From Arsenophonus sp052401645 (GTDB taxonomy: Bacteria > Pseudomonadota > Gammaproteobacteria > Enterobacterales > Enterobacteriaceae), in contig CP198939.1 of assembly GCA_052401645.1 (NCBI GenBank), positions 1,054,001 to 1,118,000 on the forward strand: DNA of 64,000 nt, read 5' to 3'. Positions 57,840 to 64,000 of this stretch are shown in pieces. The notes beneath the pieces are model-generated. The model was given only the letters and a program-made list of their open reading frames with translations. It did not search any database and had not been told where the DNA came from. The translations under genes and the position numbers were made by a program. Position 1 is the stretch's first letter, and every line of letters begins with the position of its first letter.

Positions 57840-58763
57840 TCATACCCATTCTCTTTCAACTAAAAAATACTTATAAAGTTTTTCTTCATCTGAATTAGGT
57901 TCAGGATGATAATTATACTCCCATCGAACTAAAGGGGGTAATGACATTAAAATTGACTCTATTCTACCACCAGTCTGTAGACCAAATAACGTTCCTCGAT
58001 CGTACATTAGATTAAATTCTATATAACGTCCTCGTCTATATAACTGAAATTGTCGTTCTCGATCACCCCATGCTGTCTCTTTTCTTTTTTCAACAATTGG
58101 TAAGTATGCATCAAGGAAACCTTTACCTACATCTCGAATAAACTGAAAACAGCTGATAAAGTCTGGTTGGTTTAGGTCATCAAAAAAAAGACCACCAACC
58201 CCACGAGGTTCATTGCGATGTTTGATAAAAAAATATCGATCACACCATTTTTTATAATTTAAATAAATCTCCTTTCCATAAGGAAGGCATAAAGATCGCG
58301 CAGTTTTATGCCAAAGTATAATATCTTCCTCAAAACCATAATATGGAGTTAAATCGAATCCACCACCAAACCACCATACAGATGGTTCACCTGCTTTTTC
58401 TGCAATAAAAAAACGTATATTAGCATGAGCTGTTGGAATATATGGATTAAGTGGATGAATAACTAAAGAAATACCCATTGCCTGATAGAAATGTTCTAGT
58501 AGAAATGGACGTTTTTCTGTGGAAGAAGTAGGTAATTGTTCACCATTTATATGTGAAAAATTAACACAAGCCTGTTCAAAAATTTTCCCGTATTTTAGTA
58601 TACGACTGCGACCACCTCCTTTCTTTTTATTGTCCCAATTATGCTCTGTAAATTTTTCTTTGTTATCAACATGTTCAAATTGTAAGCACATTTTATCTTG
58701 TAATGTAAGAAGAAATATTTTAACTGCATTAATATCTGTTATATTCATAATATGAATTTTCAT
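57840..58763 (-). CDS. hemF: Coproporphyrinogen III oxidase, oxygen-dependent
   Basis: HemF uses O2 to decarboxylate coproporphyrinogen III to protoporphyrinogen IX in heme synthesis. From ATG 58763 it has 307 residues (E. coli 299). A TTG at 58778 and an ATG at 58748 are also in frame; the latter (MNITDINAVKIFLL) fits the family N-terminus almost as well, and no ribosome-binding site decides. Family motifs are complete: GGGRSRIL, NFSHINGE, HPLNPYIPTAHANIRFF, WWFGGGFDLTPYYGFEED, KHRNEPRGVGGLFFDDLN, RRGRYIEFNLMYDRGT and the end REWV. It implies aerobic heme synthesis. It is convergent with der across 44 bp and isolated from ptsI by 3.2 kb. Confidence 0.96.
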   Translation of the reverse strand: MKIHIMNITDINAVKIFLLTLQDKMCLQFEHVDNKEKFTEHNWDNKKKGGGRSRILKYGKIFEQACVNFSHINGEQLPTSSTEKRPFLLEHFYQAMGISLVIHPLNPYIPTAHANIRFFIAEKAGEPSVWWFGGGFDLTPYYGFEEDIILWHKTARSLCLPYGKEIYLNYKKWCDRYFFIKHRNEPRGVGGLFFDDLNQPDFISCFQFIRDVGKGFLDAYLPIVEKRKETAWGDRERQFQLYRRGRYIEFNLMYDRGTLFGLQTGGRIESILMSLPPLVRWEYNYHPEPNSDEEKLYKYFLVEREWV

Positions 58764-61700
58764 TATTAAAAAAATCAATTTTTAATTATATACTGATATG
58801 TTGTCTAAAAACATTTTATTATTGAATAAATTTATTAAAATGTTGTTGATAAAATCTATATATTAAATATAGTTATTTATTTGTATTGATAATAAAGAAA
58901 TAAATATATTTATTATCAATTGAGCTAATTATTGTTTTATATAAAATCTGTATTATATTTAACATATATATGTAGTTCATAATAATAGTTATCAATTAAT
59001 AAAATTACATTCAATCAATAAGGTTAAAAAAAAGAAAAAACTTATTTAATAATTAATATTAAATAAATTAAAATAATAAAAATCTTTTAACATAATACTT
59101 ATGATTAACATAATCGCATCATAATAATTTTATATTACTAATAAAATAAATATAGATTTTAAATCTAATCTCAAATTTTATATATTATTTAATATCTATA
59201 TCATTTTAATAACTTAAATACTAAAGATTTCTTTATATATTAAAATATATATACTATAGTTATAAAATGTTTTATTATTTTTTTAAATATCTTATAACCA
59301 TGTTTATTGTATTAAAAAATAAAATATATTAATCAATCTATTATTTAAAAATAATTATTAATCTTATTAAGATAATATCTTAATATTAAATAAAAGTAAT
59401 ATTATCGATTTATTTTTTTTAAAAAGTTTATAAAAGAATAGCAAAAATATAATAAATATTATTATCATTAATTAATTGTTAAATTATTAAGATTGAGTAA
59501 CAAATTTAATTTAATCGATAAATTAAAATGTTTATATTTTTAATATATGATTTTATTAACTTATCTTTGTAATAATTATTATTTAAATTCATGAATTATT
59601 TTAAAATTATCATTTTTATTTTTAAAATATCTACTTTTATTTGTTTTTAAAATTATTGATTAAATATTTAATTATAATATTAAATATTATCTTTAATTGT
59701 TTTATTTTTTTTAAAAAAATAATTTTTTCGTTTTTATTAATAAGATACCATAGTCGTTTATAATTAATATCTTCTTATTAAAATAATCCTTCTACTATTT
59801 TATAGTTAAACCAATCTATAATTAAATTATTTTTTTTAATTTACATTTAACGTTTAATATAAATTTTAAATCTGAATTATTCATGAATAGTTAATTATAA
59901 CTATTTATCGTATAAGAATAATTAAAAATAGTTATTTATATTTTGAAAAAAATAAAATTATAATAATAGATAAAGATATTAAATAGGTATCTAAGATATA
60001 AGAATAAGGATAAATACCATTTGTGTAAATTTATAAAAATAAATCTGAGATAAGCAGTTATTTTATTTACTTAAATAGTTAAATGAATATCTTTTTTATC
60101 AATTCTATTTTTCTTAATTTAGGTATAATATTTATTATTTATTAATATAATTATTAAAAAGAATATTTAATATTATACAAATGATATTTTTGTTAATTTA
60201 AAATAATTAGTATTACTAAAATTATTTATTACGATAGAATTAATTTATAAATATATATTATTATATATAATAAAAATTGATTATCATTTTTTGACAAAAA
60301 TAGATATTTCATAAACTTACTATAATGGTAAAGTGTGCTTATATTGTTTATTATTTTCATAAAATTAATATATCTTATTATTTAAATTAAAATAATTAGG
60401 TAAATAAATTACTTAATTTAAAATAATATATTAACACGCAAAACATTACTGAAATTAAAAATTTCATTTAAAAAAAATGATTAAATTTTATTAAAAACTA
60501 AAATATTAAATAAGAATATTTATAATCCTATAAAAGAGAAATATAATTTTATGATATAATAATCAAAAATAAAATAAATTATATTTGTTGATATATTATA
60601 CATAATTATCGATAATATATAAATTCAATTAGAAATTATAAATTATTATAATTATATATTATATGATATTAGAATATAATCATTATTATTAAATATAAGT
60701 ATTAAGTGATTGTTTTTAATAATGTAATTATAAAAAAAAGTTTTTCTCTTACTTGATAATATCTTAATAAATAAGATCTTTATATGATTTTATATCACTT
60801 ATAGAGTCTTTATATATAAAGAAAATATATTTAATTAATATATTAATATTCATATAGTATATTAATTAATTTTATGATGATAAATATTTAGAATATTCTC
60901 TTATACAATATCTATGTTTAATATTTTTTTCTTAAGTACAAAGTACAATTAGATTTTTTTAATATTCATATAAGATAATATTAAAAATCAAAATAAGATA
61001 AAATTTATATTTATAAAAAATATAAAATATATTATATTCTTAGATAATTAGGAGATAACTTAAAAAATTATATGTAAAATAAAATCAAAATAAATAATAA
61101 ATAATCTAATAATAAATAAATGAATTATATTCTTTTTACTATTAATTTAGTTAGAAATTGTAATAGAAGATTACATATGTTTCTAAATAAAAATATCAAG
61201 ATAATTATTATAAGTTATCACTTATAAAAAAGAATTATCTTTCTTTACAAGAGATAATTTAAATTAAATTAATTGTATTTAAAATAATTATTTATAAAAA
61301 TATTTTTATTATTGATATATGATAGGTTAAGTTGTAGAATTTTCATTTACAAACAATAAATTAATAAAAGAATCGCTATTATTTTTTTATCTACATAATA
61401 ACAAATTTTATCTTTAATGATAAAACGAAGGATAATTAGTTTATTTATCTTATTATTTTATAGATATTAGAAGTGATAAATAAATGTTAATGCCATTTTT
61501 TTATAAAAAAATCAAACATCATATGCTAAGTTATTTTTTTTAATTTCTAGTCATAAAATTTAGAAATTATTCATCCCTTAATGTTATTATATAAATATAA
61601 AATATATAATTTTTTTAAAAAAAATATTAATTAATAACATTTATTATATAAATAGTTTTATTAAAAATATGATTGGATAGTCTATTCCTTATCAAAAATA

Positions 61701-61919
61701 TTTTTCTATAAAAATAATATTTTTAACATCTTTTGTATTAATAATCTTATCCAAAATTTAAATAATAATATAAATATTATAACTGCTATTTTAGATACTT
61801 GAAACTTAAAAATTTCAGTTAATTAAACTGGATTGATTAATATTATAATAATTAATTATTTTATTATAATGGTTAAGAGTTAATTTAGATGATTTTAAAA
61901 AAGTTTTTTTTAATAAATC
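58764..61919. other. Gene-free stretch between hemF and ptsI
   Basis: About 3.2 kb with no recognisable gene. In enterobacteria crr (EIIA-Glc) follows ptsI on this side; no trace of it can be read. Only short stems are visible, such as 12-bp arms near 60829-60870 (TTAATTAATATA with its complement) and AATAGTTA/TAACTATT near 59890. Confidence 0.7.
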
Positions 61920-63617
61920 TTAAATTAAATCCATCAACTCTTTTACGGTTTGTTGATTAAGAGCTTGTTCTGCTAATATTTTTGCATCTTTGAAATTTGC
62001 ATTTCGGATATTTTTTTTAATATTTGGTATTGAAGTAGCATTCATACTAAACTCATCTAATCCCATTCCAAGTAATAATATTGTAGCTCGTTTATCAGCG
62101 GCAAGCTCTCCACACATACCAGTCCATTTACCCTCAGCATGTGAAGCATCAATAACCTGTTTAATAAGTTTTAACACTGAAGGAGACATCGGATTATAAA
62201 GATGAGAAATAAGATTATTTCCTCGATCAACAGCTAAAGTATACTGCGTTAAATCATTAGTCCCAATACTGAAAAAATCAACTTCTTTTGCTAAATAGTG
62301 AGCAATAACTGCAGCTGCTGGTGTTTCAATCATTATTCCAACTTCAATTAAATTATCAAAAAGATATTCCTCTTCTGCTAACTGTTTTTTAAGTATCACT
62401 AATTCTTTTTTTAATGTACGAATTTCTTCTACAGAAATAACCATTGGAAACATAATTCGTAATTTTCCGAATGCAGATGCTCTTAAGATAGCACGTAATT
62501 GAGCATGAAGGATTTCTTTACGATCGAGAGAGATACGAATTGCTCGCCAACCGAGAAATGGATTTTTTTCTTTCGGAAAGTTCATATATGGAATGATTTT
62601 ATCCCCGCCGATATCCACTGTACGAATAATAATAGTTTGTTTATACATAGCTTCGGCAGCTGTTTTATAAGCCTGAAATTGTTCTTCTTCGCTAGGTAAA
62701 TTAATACGATTCATAAATAAAAATTCAGTACGATATAGACCTACTCCATCAGCACCATTAGATTTAGCACACTCTAGATCATGTATAGTAGCAATATTTG
62801 CACAAATTTGGACTTGATGATCATCTAAAGTAATCGCTGGTAAATCTTTTAATTTTGAAAGCGCTATTTTTTCTCGTAAATATTCTTTTTTAATTTTTTT
62901 AAGTTTATTAATTTCATTTTCAGATGGATTTTGATAAATGTTATTATTGACTGCATCTAAGATAACATAATCATTTTGTTTAATGTTTTTGGTTGCATTA
63001 TTTGTACCAACAATAGCTGGAATTTCAAGAGATCTGGCTATAATTGAAGTATGAGAAGTATATCCGCCTAAATCAGTAATAAATCCAAGTACTTTCTTCA
63101 AGTTTAATTGTGTTGTTTCAGATGGAGTAAGATCTGTTGTAACTAAAATAATTTCTTCAGTGATTAAACTTAGATCAATAATAGGTAAATCTAAAATATT
63201 TTTTAATAGTCGTTTACTAATATCCTTAATATCAGTAATACGCTCTTTAAGATATTCATCATTTAATCCCTCTAATATTTTAGTTTGTTCTTCAAGTACT
63301 TTTTGAATCGCTGCATCAGCAGTTTTATACTCATTTTTTATCGAATAAAAAATTTCTTCCTCAAATTTTTCATCCTCAAGCAACATTATATGACCTTCAA
63401 ATATTTCTGCTTTTTCTCTTCCAATATTATTTTCTACTATTTTTTTTATTGTTTTTAATTGTTTTATTGTTTTTTTACGAGCATTAATAAAGAGCTTAAT
63501 TTCACTGTTAATTTGTTCATCAGAAATTTTTTTTTGGTTAATAATAATTGGTGTTTCTTTTAAAATTAATACTTTTCCGAAAATAATACCTGGCGATACT
63601 GAAATTCCTGAAATCAT
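61920..63617 (-). CDS. ptsI: PTS enzyme I (phosphoenolpyruvate-protein phosphotransferase)
   Basis: Enzyme I starts the sugar phosphotransferase system by taking phosphate from PEP on a histidine and passing it to HPr. The phosphorylated His189 is in GGYTSHTSIIARS. The HPr-binding helical domain is at about 20-145 and the PEP-binding barrel has RTEFLFM, VDIGGDK, GWRAIR, GTNDLTQYTLAVDRGN and the acid/base Cys in GMCGELAA. It has 565 residues, about 10 fewer than E. coli: it stops after VKELMDLI and lacks the short charged tail. AAGG lies 8 nt before the ATG. ptsH is 127 bp upstream in the same direction. Confidence 0.97.
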   Translation of the reverse strand: MISGISVSPGIIFGKVLILKETPIIINQKKISDEQINSEIKLFINARKKTIKQLKTIKKIVENNIGREKAEIFEGHIMLLEDEKFEEEIFYSIKNEYKTADAAIQKVLEEQTKILEGLNDEYLKERITDIKDISKRLLKNILDLPIIDLSLITEEIILVTTDLTPSETTQLNLKKVLGFITDLGGYTSHTSIIARSLEIPAIVGTNNATKNIKQNDYVILDAVNNNIYQNPSENEINKLKKIKKEYLREKIALSKLKDLPAITLDDHQVQICANIATIHDLECAKSNGADGVGLYRTEFLFMNRINLPSEEEQFQAYKTAAEAMYKQTIIIRTVDIGGDKIIPYMNFPKEKNPFLGWRAIRISLDRKEILHAQLRAILRASAFGKLRIMFPMVISVEEIRTLKKELVILKKQLAEEEYLFDNLIEVGIMIETPAAAVIAHYLAKEVDFFSIGTNDLTQYTLAVDRGNNLISHLYNPMSPSVLKLIKQVIDASHAEGKWTGMCGELAADKRATILLLGMGLDEFSMNATSIPNIKKNIRNANFKDAKILAEQALNQQTVKELMDLI

Positions 63618-63744
63618 AAATTTTACCTTACTACCAAATGGCTAAAAATAATTATTGTATAGGACTATAGCTTTAATACTTACGATTAAACAGATATATA
63701 TAAATATAAATATAAGATAATATTATATAATTACCGTATGATTA

Positions 63745-64000
63745 TTATTGTAATTCAACTATTAACTTAACCAAATGTTCTACAGCTTTCTGTTCATCCT
63801 CACCTTCGGCAGAAATAGTAATAATAGCCCATTGAGTTAGGCCAAGTGTTTGTAGTTTAAATAGACTTTTAGCGCTTGCAGATTTACCATTATATGTAAG
63901 AGTAATTTCAGAAGAAAAACATTTTGCCTCTTTGACAAACTGAACTGCCGGACGTGTATGAAGACCATTAGGTACTTCGATAATAACTTCTTTTTGGAAC
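63745..64000 (-). CDS. ptsH: PTS phosphocarrier protein HPr (runs off right edge)
   Basis: HPr shuttles phosphate from enzyme I to sugar-specific EII proteins. Translating the minus strand gives the full chain from residue 2, FQKEVIIEVPNGLHTRPAVQ, to the stop at 63745-63747; only the first two bases of the start codon lie past the window edge, so the protein is 85 residues, the usual length. His15 (GLHTRP) is the phosphorylated residue, and Ser46 is in SAKSLFKLQTLGLT. Residue 58 is Trp in LTQWAIITI where E. coli has Gly, a bulky change in a conserved stretch. The promoter lies outside the window. Confidence 0.95.
   Translation of the reverse strand, partial: FQKEVIIEVPNGLHTRPAVQFVKEAKCFSSEITLTYNGKSASAKSLFKLQTLGLTQWAIITISAEGEDEQKAVEHLVKLIVELQ

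Overview
The window is a strongly eroded, extremely A+T-rich piece of a gammaproteobacterial (Enterobacterales) chromosome. It is most likely from an obligate intracellular or insect-associated symbiont. All 19 recognisable genes are close, nearly full-length counterparts of enterobacterial housekeeping genes. They cover only about 20.2 kb of 64 kb (about 32%). Sample lines counted by hand gave about 30% G+C inside genes and about 5-18% in the gene-free stretches, so the non-coding DNA looks fully relaxed to mutational equilibrium. I saw no tRNA, rRNA, transposase, phage gene or CRISPR. The host species or lineage cannot be fixed from this sequence.

Layout. 0.2-3.3 kb: guaB-guaA on the minus strand (IMP to GMP), with a structured guaB leader. 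5.0-6.2 kb: dapE (minus). 9.1-10.0 kb: lysO (minus). 15.6-18.2 kb: ybjG and sdaC (plus). 28.0-28.7 kb: gpmA (plus), alone between two deserts of 9.7 and 17.6 kb. 46.2-57.8 kb: the one compact block, pepB, ndk, rlmN, rodZ, ispG, hisS, yfgM, bamB, der, all plus and in the enterobacterial order with some genes missing. 57.8-58.8 kb: hemF (minus), convergent with der. 61.9-64.0 kb: ptsH-ptsI (minus), with ptsH running just off the right edge and no crr after ptsI.

Function. What survives is core metabolism and envelope: sugar phosphorylation by the PTS (HPr, EI), glycolysis (GpmA), GMP synthesis (GuaAB) and nucleotide balancing (Ndk), DAP/lysine synthesis (DapE) plus lysine export (LysO), serine import (SdaC), heme (HemF), isoprenoids (IspG), undecaprenyl carrier recycling (YbjG), rod shape (RodZ), outer membrane assembly (BamB, YfgM), ribosome maturation (Der, RlmN), His-tRNA charging (HisS) and peptide turnover (PepB). 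DapE with LysO and SdaC would fit serine taken in and lysine given out, which is an inference.

Most unusual signal. The deserts carry many long, perfect or near-perfect inverted repeats (arms 15-27 bp, loops mostly 0-10 nt), far more than base composition alone should give. The longest are a 27-bp stem at 29141-29198 and a 48-nt perfect palindrome at 20979-21026. I found no novel protein-coding system; the structure of the non-coding DNA is what deserves a second look.
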